Shown here: positions 9,471 through 19,728 of the stretch, one piece after another
Layout of the letters: every line of letters begins with the position of its first letter
How positions within the stretch are numbered: position 1 is the first letter of the stretch
DNA from: Conus ventricosus
Lineage: Eukaryota > Mollusca > Gastropoda > Neogastropoda > Conidae
Direction: 5' to 3'
Length of the DNA stretch: 64,000 nt
Assembly (NCBI GenBank): GCA_018398815.1
Contig: CM031600.1
Span: 48,298,524 to 48,362,523 of the forward strand
Notes under the pieces: generated by a model
The model's database searches: none
The model's input: the letters and a program-made list of their open reading frames with translations, nothing else
What the model was told of the DNA's origin: nothing
Position numbers and translations under genes: made by a program

Positions 9471-12400
9471 AGGGGACTTTTTAAAAGGGTTTAAAGGCCC
9501 TATGTTTGATTAGTCCCACACAAAAACAAATTATACAAAAAAGGGTTCCCCCCTCCCTCCCTTCCCACCTTCTTCCGTGTGTTTTTGGGCTGCGGGGATT
9601 GGAGGGGCCCCCGTTTTTTTGGTTATGAAGTTCGTATCACTAACAAAATTAGCCCGTTGCAAAAACCCAAAACAAAGAATCTACTTTAAAATAGGAAAAA
9701 AAAAGTGGGAACCCGTTTGACATGGGGCGTGGTGACCTACTCGTTTTTTTGTGAACCGTATTTTAGGAAGAAAGAAGAAAAAGAAAAAGGAAAAAAGGAA
9801 CGAAGTTTTCCCACTACAAATTTAAAGAGATTTTGGGTTTCTGCCCGCCCCCCTCCCCCCAAAAAAAAAATCGTTATTTTTACTATTTGAACAAAAAAAA
9901 CAAAAAAAAGTTATTTTGACTATTGAAGTTTTTTAAACCCGGGTATGGAAAAAGTGAAAATGGGGCCCCTTTTTTTAAAAAGGCAATCAGCAATTTTTTG
10001 AGAAAATACAAAAAAGAGCCACCTTTTTAATTTTGGAAAATTTAAAAATTTTTAGCTATGCAGATTTGTTTGCGAAGGGTTTAAAATTTTCCCTCGTTAA
10101 AGTTTTCCCACGAATAAAGGGGGGAAATTGATTGGACCCTTAAAAGCTTTTTAAAGGGAAATTAAAAAACAAAATTTTTTTCACTTTTTTTCAAACCAAA
10201 CCCCTAATCAAATTTCAAGGGAAATTTTTGATGAAAATTCCCCTTTTAAAAATTGTTCCCCTAATATTAGAAAATTTTTTATTTAGTAACAGAGTGGCAC
10301 CGTAATGGAAAAAAACTACCTGCCATATTTTAAAAAACAAAGATTTGATTTCTTTTTAAAAAACCCTTTGGATACTAACGCTGAGTTAATTTGTTAAAAA
10401 TTTCAATTTGATTGATAGGGAAAAGATTAAAATTTATCCTGAGCATATGCATGATTAAGAACCCAAAGTTTAAAGAAAAAAGAAGATTTGGGGCACAAAA
10501 AGCTGTGAGGCTATTTTTTTAAATCCCCAAGTGAACTGAACTGGGAAAATGAAATGAACAGAACCCAAAAGTTTGCAACAAAAAATGAAAGCTAAAAAAA
10601 AAGTAGATTTTAACAAGGGAGATTGAATTCACTTTCAGGTTTATGAAAGGAAACAAAAAACCCCATTCTTCCAAAACATGATTATAATGTAAACTATACT
10701 AAAGTGTGGGGGTGTGTGTGTGTTTTGTGTGTGTTTGGTGTGTGTGTGTCTTGTTTAATGTATACATCGGGCACAAAAGGACAAGTTTTTTTTTTTCTTT
10801 TTTCTTTTTTTTTCCAGCGGTCTTCAAATTTTTTTTCATTTAAATTTATTTATTGGGGTGTTTTGTAACTTCAATAACTTTTTTTTTTTAAAATTTAAAA
10901 TCTTTTTTCATTTCAGGGATTGCACTAATTGTGCATTTTAAAAAAAATTGTAATGGAACTTTTTAAAAGGTTCCTGGCATTTTTCTCCTCTCTCTCTCTC
11001 TCTCTTCCCCTCACACCACCACACAAAACCCGAGTCTGTATGAAAATGTTTTTACTTTTTGGAAAAATCAGATGCTTTGGGTTTTGTGGATTGGGAAATT
11101 ACTATGAAAAGGGAAAAACACCTAAAAACTGCTTAACTATTTAAAAAATTATATCAACCCGGAAATCGATAAACAAGTAACTAATGAATGAGAATGGATT
11201 AATTCTATCCCCCGGGAAAAAAAAATTTTTCTACTTTTTAAATATCCCGGGGAACACCAATTTTTAAACCTTTTTTTAAATTAAAAGGCGAGGGGAATTT
11301 GTTTACAAAACAAAAAGGGTGAAAATTTTTTTCAAACCTGTCGTTTGGGAATTTTTTATATAAATTTAAATTTTTTAAAAAAGGCTCGAAAAAAGCTTTT
11401 TAAATTTTTTTAAAATTATACAGAAAAAAAAACTGGGGGGGGAAGAGCTTCAGTAATTTTTACCTTTAAACTGTGGCTTGTCCCCTTTACGTTCTAGCCC
11501 AACTCTCTTTCGGGCGGAAGGGTTTTTTTTAGTGCCCCCCCCCCGAAAAGTTCAATTAAAAAGTTGCCCCAAAATTTGGTTTTCAACGCTTTTTAAACTG
11601 GCTGTTGGTGTGCCGGATCATGCATCATCTTTGGGAAAAAATTTGCGAAGTAGGAGTATTTTCCATTAGATGAATTTTTTTTTTCGACGGTAGCTAACGC
11701 AAAAGGGGTCCCTTTCCAATTTCAACATTTTGACAGGGAAAGGGTTTAGAATGAAGTCAGTTTTGAGATCGACATTAGCTTCCCCAAAAAAAAGGGGGGA
11801 ATTTTAAACAATTTTTTTCCTCACAAAATGAACTATCGGAAAATTTCACTTCAGATCTATTTTGGAGTCAAAAGTTAAAATTCAAAGACAAAAAATCGAC
11901 CTAAACTTCCCCCTTTTCCCCGCCCCCCTTGCCCTCATTTTATATTGCCTAAAATCAATGAAAAAAAAGTGACAAAAGAAAACCCGATTTTGGGTAAATA
12001 ATAAAACAGTAATTTAAAAATTTTTTATCCCTTTCATCTTAAAATTTATTTCAGTTTGGGGCTCTTTTGGATACCCAAAAAAGCAGGTTTTAGCTTTTTT
12101 CCCCTTCCCTTTATTTAAAAATTTATTAACTTGGGAAAAAAAACGGGAAACTATTTTTACGCAGAAGTACTAACGGGCCCTTCTTAAAGGCTTTTTTTTT
12201 TTTACTTTTACTTTTTTAAATTTCCCAAAATTCCAAGTCCTCTTTTGTGTCGATTCAAAAACAGTTTTATTCGCCCCAAGTAAAAAAAACCTATAGTAAA
12301 ACCGTTCTGAGGCAGTTTTTCATCCCTAATACATTTCTTGATTATTAGGGCTTTCAAGAATTAGGGTTTTTGTTGGGGGGTTCCCTTTTCATTGTGGGTT

Positions 12401-14050
12401 TTAGTTTAAAGAGGAGGTTGCGAGCAGCAAAAAAGAGGAGCGAAAAATTTCAAGCGAAATGGGATTTTCAGTATCCCATTTTCTATCCATGGGGTTTCAG
12501 TCTTTTAGAAAAAGGATGCTGGAAAAAATTTTAGGAAAAAAAACAAAAAAATTTGGGATTCTTTTTGTACACGGGAAACTTTGACAACTTCAAATTTTTT
12601 TCAATGTGTTTTTCCATTTTCTCGGATCAAATTTCAAATAACGCTTTTAAGACAAAGTTTTGAAAAAAAATAAAACCCCTTTTTGGTGAAATGATTTAAA
12701 ATTCCCCATTCTTTCCAAATGCAAGGGGCTTAAACCCCGTCTACCCCCTCTACCTAAATTTTTTTTTGTTCTTGGATACAGTTTCAACCCAAATTTTTCA
12801 TTAAAGTGTAAAATTGCTGTTTCTTGCTTTTAAAGTCCTATTTTTTTTTTTTGTTTTTTTAAAAAGGAAACTGGTTTTTTTAGTTGGGCCCTTTTTATGG
12901 GCCCGGGTTTTTTTTCGATGTTTTATAGGGTTTGTTATCCCTTTTTTTCTGGTTTATGTTAAAGTTATTTTATAGGTTTAAGGGGGGGGTTTGTCTTAAA
13001 AATTTTCCCTAATGTGGGTTTGGGCGTTAATTTGGGAAAACCCAAAAACACACACACAAAAACACCACACCCCACAAAAGGGAGGGTTTTTTGTTCCATT
13101 TTTTTGAATGGATTTTTTAGTTACCCGGGTCAGCAAACAAAAATATCCCTTTTGGGGGGAGGCCCCGAAAATTTTGCGACTTCGTCAGAAGTTTCAGCCC
13201 GAAACCCCCACCTGATCCTGAAACTTCAGTTTTCTGAAAAAGCTCAGCCTGTGAAAATTTGGGAATGCTTTCCCTGCATTAAATTTGGGGGAATCTAAAT
13301 TTCTTTGCTTTTTTGGTTTTTTTTGTCCTCTGTTGTGTTTGTAACAATATTGCTTTAAAATTGGGTGTGTTGTGGTGTGTTGGGGTGGGGTGTGGGTGTG
13401 TGTGTTTGTGTTGTTTTGTGGTTTTGTGTGTGTGTGTGTGGTGTGTAATGTGTGTGTGTGTGTGTGTGTGTTTTGTGGGGTGTTCGTGGTAGCAAAATGT
13501 TTTGTTTTGGGGTTGTCAGGGCCCCAATAATAAAAAAACAAGAATGAAAAATAATCATACATTCAAGTTTAAAAACTATTCTACTCTGTTGTTTTAATGT
13601 GTAGGGCATAAAGGGTTTTTCTAACCACATTTAAATTTTTCTGTTTTTGCTGCTATTGAAAGTAAACCGTATGTGGAAGGGCCTTGCCTAAAAGGAGTGG
13701 AAAGATGGAACATTTCTTTTGGGAAGGGGAGGGACACTTATTTGGAAAAATAAATCAAATTAAAATTTTTTTACATGAAACAAAATTACTAATCCAGTGG
13801 GTCCAAAAAAAACTTAATTTAAAGGGGAATGGTGGGATCAATAGAGCCCTTTGTATTTTATTTCATTTACAAAAAGCTTGGGGTTTTTTCTAAAACTACT
13901 AGTTTTGCCATTAAACCTTTTTATAATTTTATTTTTGCTTTTGATAGAGATTTTTACCAAATTGGGGTTGAGGAGGAGGACTTTTTTGTCAACTTCCTGA
14001 AATTTTATCCTAAGATGTTACCAAAACCTGGCCACAACAGGTTTTAATTT
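9471..14050. other. Corrupted stretch without recognised genes
   Basis: This is AT-rich, homopolymer-smeared sequence. The only clear features are GT tracts at about 10708-10745 and 13366-13472 and a CT tract near 10987-11004. Short open frames are not supported by any motif. Confidence 0.5.
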
Positions 14051-15154
14051 TTTCATGGGTCAAGGTGCCCAGATCAACCCCCGTGATGGGTGACCCCTGA
14101 CCAAAATTTACAGCGGAATTTAAAAATGGGATATTATTTAACTGATTTCTCTTGTTTCATTTTCCTGAATTTAATTGTTCTTTTTTCAGTGCTTTTTTTT
14201 CCACTCATATCTGCCATGTGCACAGAGAGTGACAGTGAGAGAGAGGTGATGGGATGAGAGGGATGGGAGGATGTGTGCATTTGAGATGGTAGGGGCAAAT
14301 GGATAGTAACCAGTGGGGGTATGGACAGGATGAGTGCAGTGTAGGCCCATCATGTGTGTTTTGTGTTTTTCTGAGATACATTATGAATATATGTATTGAT
14401 CATGTTTGTAAATGCTTTGAGCTTTCGGTGAAAGATCAGGCACATTAAAAATCCCTACGGTATACTGTTGGTTTCTGAATCTCACTGCTTTGTAGATTTG
14501 GAATCCACATCACAACTGTAACAGACTCCAAACTGATAACATTTATCAGTGGACCGACTTGAAATCTTTTTAATTTTTTAATAACACAACAAAAAGAAAT
14601 GTTTTTCAATCATCTACAACAAGAAGATGAACTGACCAATTGTCTTTTTCTTTTTATAATCAGTTGTATATGTATTGAAATGCTCTACTGTGTGACACAA
14701 AGACATGTATCTAGAACAAAATTTATTTTGGGTCTCTATTGTCACAGAAATAGCACTGAAAGTACTTTTTTTTTTCAATGAATGGAACACATTTTCTAGA
14801 CTGGAAATTCCAGTGGAATGCATTTTTCTGTTTACATAAGCATTGCATCCCTTAACAAACTGGCAAAGACTGTTCCAACCCCTGATTTTTTGTTCAAATG
14901 CAAAATGCAAGTACGTCAGCATACACTGATTCTGATACACAAAACAAAACAAAAAAATCATAAATGTGCATAAACACACACACACACACACACCACACAC
15001 ACACACACAGACACAGAGAGCGTACAGAGCACAAGGAAAAAAAGTGGACACAAACTCAAATCTTATTATTTCTAGGGCTGAGAACTGATTTCCATAAACA
15101 CATGTATACATTTGTCACGGATTAAGTGGTGTAGCAACATAAAGCGTTACTTTC

Positions 15155-15201
<47 letters not shown>

Positions 15202-15299
15202 CGTATAGAGCACAAGGAAAAAAAGTGGACACAAAATTATGATAGGTGTTGGTTCTAAGGCAGCAATCAATCCACTCTATTAAGTCTGCATGTCCTTCA
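14051..15299. other. Non-coding stretch with duplicated CA-linked block
   Basis: A GA-rich part (14225-14340) is followed by plain AT-rich DNA. A block of roughly 45 bases containing GAGCACAAGGAAAAAAAGTG occurs twice, near 15018-15060 and 15202-15235, each time directly after a CA array (14975-15010 and 15160-15201). This is a local duplication. I see no gene. Confidence 0.6.
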
Positions 15300-15930
15300 A
15301 TGCGACTTGATATGGTATTGGAAATTCATCATTTCATTCATCTTTTATCTATGAAAGGCATTACTGTTACTTTTTGCTGGAATTTTCCCCTCTCATTGTG
15401 GTATTGTACCCAACGAGCGTAGATCAACTAGCAAGAAAAGCAGCTCAAAATGTCAATTACACAACACCACTTAACTAACATTCCATTAGATTTGAAAGAA
15501 TGTTTTTCGATTATAAATTCAACGTCAAGAGAAAAAGTTAAAACATTACTGATGAACTCAGACGTCCAATATTATCACAACTGTGTAAAGTTTAGTGATG
15601 GGTACATGGGGAAAACGTACAAACAAGTCTCTTTCTCGTCTAGGGAGATTGGAAGCTTAATCCATAGATTTCGTTTGAACGCACTGAAAACAAAATATTG
15701 TCATAACGTTAAATGTATGTGTGGGGAAACCTTAAGTATCAGTCATTTACTAATCCAATGCCAAGAGCAAGAGAACTCTTTAGAAATTCGGGTATTGATG
15801 GTTACACTGATGGATCGACTTCCTTACCTCTACGTCTACCATGTATTATAAACAGTTCTTGTGTTCTTGAGTCAGTTTGCAAATGTTTGTTAAATAGTTC
15901 AGTTGGCCTTTATCTTTAGATCTTATCTCT
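15300..15930 (+). pseudogene. 3' tail of an RNase H-bearing LINE
   Basis: Near 15378 the frame encodes PSHCGIVPNE, then after a one-base shift VDQLARKAA. This is the end of an RNase HI domain with its last catalytic region. It is followed by a C-terminal extension at 15450-15851 with RFRLNALKTKYCHNVKCMCGE and SHLLIQCQ, a C-x-C...H...C zinc-binding tail typical of I/Jockey-type LINEs. The element is truncated upstream, as the reverse transcriptase is missing. It differs in sequence from the three I-like copies at 46110-61149, so it represents another family. The C-terminal frame itself is open for 133 codons. Confidence 0.7.
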
Positions 15931-16089
15931 ACTCAGTTACATTTGTTTTATTTAAATGGAAGAGGGATAAAGGGGAGGGGGGTGTCATATTCTATCATTA
16001 ACGTATTAATACACTCAATCACTTACAGTTACATACTTCATTCACCCACACATAAAACTGTCTGAATCACTGTAGTGAAAGGACATTAA

Positions 16090-16285
16090 ACCGACGACCA
16101 CACACACACACACACACACACCACACTCTCACAAACATGGATTAAGTTAAGAACTGAAATAACATTGTTTAACACACACACGCACCCCACACACACGCAC
16201 ACACAAAACACAAAATGCACACACACCACACACACATTGTCACAATTATGGATCAAGTTAAAGAACTGAAATAACATTGTTTATC
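16090..16285. repeat. Tandem duplication with CA tracts
   Basis: A unit containing AAGAACTGAAATAACATTG occurs at about 16150 and again at about 16262, both after CA-rich tracts. The spacing is about 110 bases, and slippage-type duplication is likely. The rest of 15931-16830 shows no gene signal. Confidence 0.7.
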
Positions 16286-16834
16286 ATGGCCATGCTATAT
16301 ATATAATATGGAGTTCATATATCAAGGCTAAAACTAGCATACTAAAACAGAACATGAATCAAGTCAAAAGTATTTTATAAGGGGAGAGAGAGAGGAAGGG
16401 ATCTTATGGGGAGGAAGGGGGGGGGGGGGGTGTCAAGACAAGGGCAGGAGTTCGAACAAGAAAAAGGAACAGACAAAGAGGAAAATGAAAATGCCTCCCA
16501 TTGTGCATGCAATGTATGATTGATAGATTTCATGATCTGTTTCAACGATAGTACATGTCTTTTTGACTGTAGTGTATAGGCCTACTGTTTAAACAATCCT
16601 CAGTTACCATTTCTTACATCAGTCAAGAAAAGTTTCTCAAGCACACAATTAAACCAACATTTGTTACAGATCAACGAAGAATTAAAACTGATGATGGAGA
16701 TCAATGATATATGTGCTACCGACCTTCACTGCTTCGGATCAGATGGTAAACTGCTTAGTATTGCATCTGATAAATGTTAAATGAATACAATCATTTTGAT
16801 GCACTAACCCAAAATACACGAAAAATGCACTCAC

Positions 16835-17008
16835 CTGTACGATGGAAGTCGTAAGTTCTTTTGACACCAGTTTTCCTTTGAATGTGCATGTTCTCCGATT
16901 TTGAATAATGCAGTCTCCGAGGGACAGCAGACCACCACAAGAAACTACATTTGTAATAAATAAATGTCGCGTGAATAGAGAATGGACTGCTGACCTGATT
17001 GCATTCAT
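16835..17008 (-). CDS. First coding exon of an MPV17/PMP22-family protein (MPV17L2-like)
   Basis: The exon encodes 58 whole codons from ATG at 17008 and ends in CAG followed by the splice donor GTGAGT (16834-16829), so the intron is phase 0. The protein begins MNAIRSAVHSLFTRHLFITN and continues VVSCGGLLSLGDCIIQN. A short N-terminus, a TRHLFITN-type entry into the first membrane helix and the LGD-x-x-x-Q end of that helix are the pattern of MPV17-family proteins, four-helix proteins of inner mitochondrial or peroxisomal membranes. Start and length best resemble the MPV17L2 branch, which is linked to mitochondrial ribosome assembly in vertebrates. Later exons would lie at lower coordinates on the minus strand; I could not find them, so the intron is probably long or the exons lie beyond the window. 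The frame is clean, unlike the surrounding transposons. Confidence 0.75.
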
Positions 17009-17120
17009 TTCTGTCCTTTTTTATTTTTTAGACAGAACACTTTTCCAAGAAATATTGCAGATTTTTAAACACTAAAGTCCACCACTCCAAGTTACCCAGG
17101 AATCATTAGGCCCTAGCAAA

Positions 17121-17431
17121 CAGCATTTCAAGCGCCGGCCGTCGTCTGCTCGCCGCACGTTTCGTGGTAGGTCATGTTTGGCGAGAGTTATCGTCCGCGT
17201 TTCTCTTTTATGGCTGCACACCAAAAATTAATACCCCAAAGGGCCGTGCTAGTCGAGCACTTAGATTAGATTGTTTTAAGATTATCTTTTGTGTCCAAAA
17301 TTTGATTTACCTTCTTTCTTTTCACATATGCTTTGTGAAGCACAAAAGAGAAACGCGGACGATAACTCTCGCCAAACATGACCACCAGGAAACGTGCGGC
17401 GAGCAGACGACGGCCGGCGCTTGAAATGCTG
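17121..17431. repeat. Fold-back inverted repeat (90-bp arms, about 130-bp loop)
   Basis: Arms 17121-17210 and 17343-17431 are nearly perfect reverse complements (CAGCATTTCAAGCGCCGGCC against GGCCGGCGCTTGAAATGCTG). The arms are GC-rich and the loop AT-rich, as in fold-back or MITE-like elements. It lies about 115 bases upstream of the MPV17-like start codon. Confidence 0.85.
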
Positions 17432-17439
17432 TCTTCTTC

Positions 17440-18230
17440 TTCTTCTTCCTAAAATACTGGTTCACTAAAAAAACGAGTAGGTCACCAGCGGCGCATGTTA
17501 AAAAGTAAAATAAAATAACATAAATTGTGCGACTTAGTCTGTTGGCCCCTGGAGCAAATTTAGCAACAAGGGGTCGCACTCGATATAAGAAGAAGAAGAA
17601 GAGGTTCATGCCTGGTGGTCCATGCAGACAGATTAAAAATGAAAGGAATGGGACTAATTGGGGAGATACGATCTGGCGCAAAGTGATAGGGGTCATGGGT
17701 GAGAAGGCCTGAAATGCGATGTCAACTAAGGGGAATGTCATGTAGCTGAAGATTGTGAATTATGTCATCAGTGGAAAAAAAAAGTGAAATGATTGGTGGG
17801 GTGGGGGTGGTTTTTTGTTGTTGTGTTTTGTTTGGTTTTGCTTTGTTTTCTATTATTAGTTTGATATCAAGTGCTGGCACAAAACTTATGCTAGGCCTCT
17901 AAACGCTTACATGGATAATATAGTGATTTAGAGCAAAATCCTAATAGTGGCATGTAGCCAGTGATTCTGACAGAAAAGTTATTTAAAGAAGATAATTGAA
18001 AAACGAACGAACAAACAAACAAACAAAAAACACCCTTGCCACCAATCTCCTTGTCGACTCATCAGCAAGAACTGCGTTTAATCTCACTTCCGATGCAGTT
18101 CCGAGTCCACAGATACAGATCAGTTTCGAACAGCCCCATGTTCTCAATGCGGCATGTAGCATCTGTCAGAGGATCATTTATGCATATTCATAGCACAATT
18201 CAGCCCTTCCGTGGCATATCGTGCCAACTC
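17440..18230. other. Intergenic stretch, no gene seen
   Basis: Plain sequence with short AAGAAG and AACAAACAAAC repeats. No supported reading frame. Confidence 0.5.
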
Positions 18231-18237
18231 TGAGGCA

Positions 18238-18296
18238 GTTCTTCTTCTTCTTCTTTCTTCTTCTTCTTCTTCTTCTTCTTCTTCTTCTTCTTCTTG
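18238..18296. repeat. CTT trinucleotide array
   Basis: A nearly pure TTC/CTT array explains the Glu-rich and Ser-rich open frames on the two strands. Confidence 0.9.
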
Positions 18297-18504
18297 TTTA
18301 ATGTTCGAGCTTAAACTCCTTGACTCCTCTTCCCCTCCACCTTTTCTGTGTGGTCTGCTACTCTTTTCATCACCGAAACCTCTCACCCCAACAAAAGCAC
18401 ATAACACATGGATCCACAAATCACGTCAAATTTCAAATGTCCTTGTTGACATATGGCATAGAACTGATTAAATAAATAAATCCAAATCAAACAACACAAA
18501 ACAC

Positions 18505-18509
18505 ACACA

Positions 18510-18545
<36 letters not shown>

Positions 18546-18550
18546 ATACG

Positions 18551-18603
<53 letters not shown>

Positions 18604-18630
18604 TGAGAGAGAGAGAGAGAGAGAGAGATG
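18505..18630. repeat. Compound CA / GA microsatellite
   Basis: A CA array (about 18505-18543) runs into GA arrays (18549-18628). Downstream, 18640-19149 contains a GT-rich piece (18780-18840) and no gene. Confidence 0.9.
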
Positions 18631-19149
18631 CAGGCAATTTCCATTCAGGGAAATACCAATATTACTACATGACTTAATCTTAACCATAAACTCTGAGATG
18701 CACATGAAAAACATACTGCCAACCTGTTCAACTCTTCATTTTTCTTTTTTCACACGGTCTGCATTTATCTCAAGTTGAGAGCGCGCCTGCGTGCTCGTGT
18801 GCGCGCACGTGTGTGCATGTGTATGTGTGTGTGTGTGTGACGAGAGTTAGGGGTGGGTAGGTGTGTCCTCTACGGGAAAGGCTTTCATTGTTTTCTCTAT
18901 TAGAGTTATATCCAAATTTTACCCCCACCCTCTTTCTTACTAGTTATGGAAGGAGCAACTTTCCGGTACTAGCCATCGAAAGAAATTTTCATTTTTCTTG
19001 GGACTGTTCAGCATACTCAAGAGTGGTTCAGGGATAACTATCCTTACACTTAAAAGTGCTTGTAGCTCTGAGAGCCAGAATTAGAGATGAAAACTGACAC
19101 AAGTTATGTGTAATTGTAAACAGTGTTGTGAACCATCATTGTCAAAATT

Positions 19150-19262
19150 TTAAAAAGAATGGTTGTTAGTTCCGCAAGACAATACAGACAAACAGGTTAC
19201 AGGACAAAACACGATGCGTTTCGACCTCTTGGGTCTTCATCAGACAAAAACAAACAACATTT
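19150..19262 (-). repeat. Second copy of the AGACCCAAGAGGTCGAAA repeat
   Basis: This is the reverse-orientation counterpart of 4056-4150. The reverse complement reads GATGAAGACCCAAGAGGTCG with the same flanking words. The two copies lie outside the two inverted Polinton-like blocks, at roughly corresponding distances from the hairpins. Confidence 0.65.
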
Positions 19263-19539
19263 AGGACAATGAAATCGAAGACCAAGCAACCATTTATCTT
19301 GTCATATTCGGCGCAAAATAGGTGTTGAATGAAAACAAGGCCGTTGGGAAGGTGAACATGGACTTAAAATGATAATGACGACAATGATAATAATAATAAT
19401 GATAAAAACAGCAATAATAGTGATGATAATGATGATGGTGAAAATATTTAGATAACAAGTTACTTTTGGTGATAATGTGACGATAATAGTTGTAGTATGA
19501 ATAGTGGCTAAACACAGAAGGAGAGAAAGGAGAGGGGCT

Positions 19540-19562
19540 GGGGGGGGGGGGGGGGGGGGGGG
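19540..19562. repeat. Poly(G) run, 23 bases
   Basis: An uninterrupted G tract that follows a GA-rich segment. The 19300-19450 part upstream is rich in GATAAT-type simple repeats. Confidence 0.9.
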
Positions 19563-19700
19563 TAATAGAACAGCAGTCTGTTTGATTTTTTTGTTTGCTT
19601 GATTGCTTTTTCAATTTGCGTCAATTTCCGCCCTCAGTCTCATCGCTTTGAAACTAGCTATTGTCAAAATGATTTGTTGTACGATGGGGGTGGGGGTGGA

Positions 19701-19728
19701 CCTTGACCCCGTGTTTTTATAGTTCTCT
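19701..19728. repeat. Half hairpin at element end (copy 3)
   Basis: This segment matches the right arm of the 36795-36879 hairpin apart from one additional T (CCTTGACCCCGTGTTTTTAT, then AGTTCTCT). Read from the element, the arm reaches the loop junction and then changes to a GTGGGGG-rich sequence with no partner arm. Confidence 0.75.

Larger units (their letters stand above)
5150..14050. other. Low-quality sequence zone A
   Basis: Runs of three or more identical bases dominate and all frames are shattered, while both flanks are normal. The pattern looks as if bases were overwritten by their neighbours, in the same way as in 20180-31150. Features inside can be seen only as conserved fragments. 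It is best treated as unpolished assembly rather than biology. Confidence 0.75.

Noticed and set aside
13194..13630. Thr/His-rich frames on the minus strand
   Set aside because: They are products of the GT tract at 13366-13472 in a low-quality zone.
18174..18419. Glutamate-rich 81-codon frame on the minus strand
   Set aside because: It comes from the CTT array at 18238-18296.
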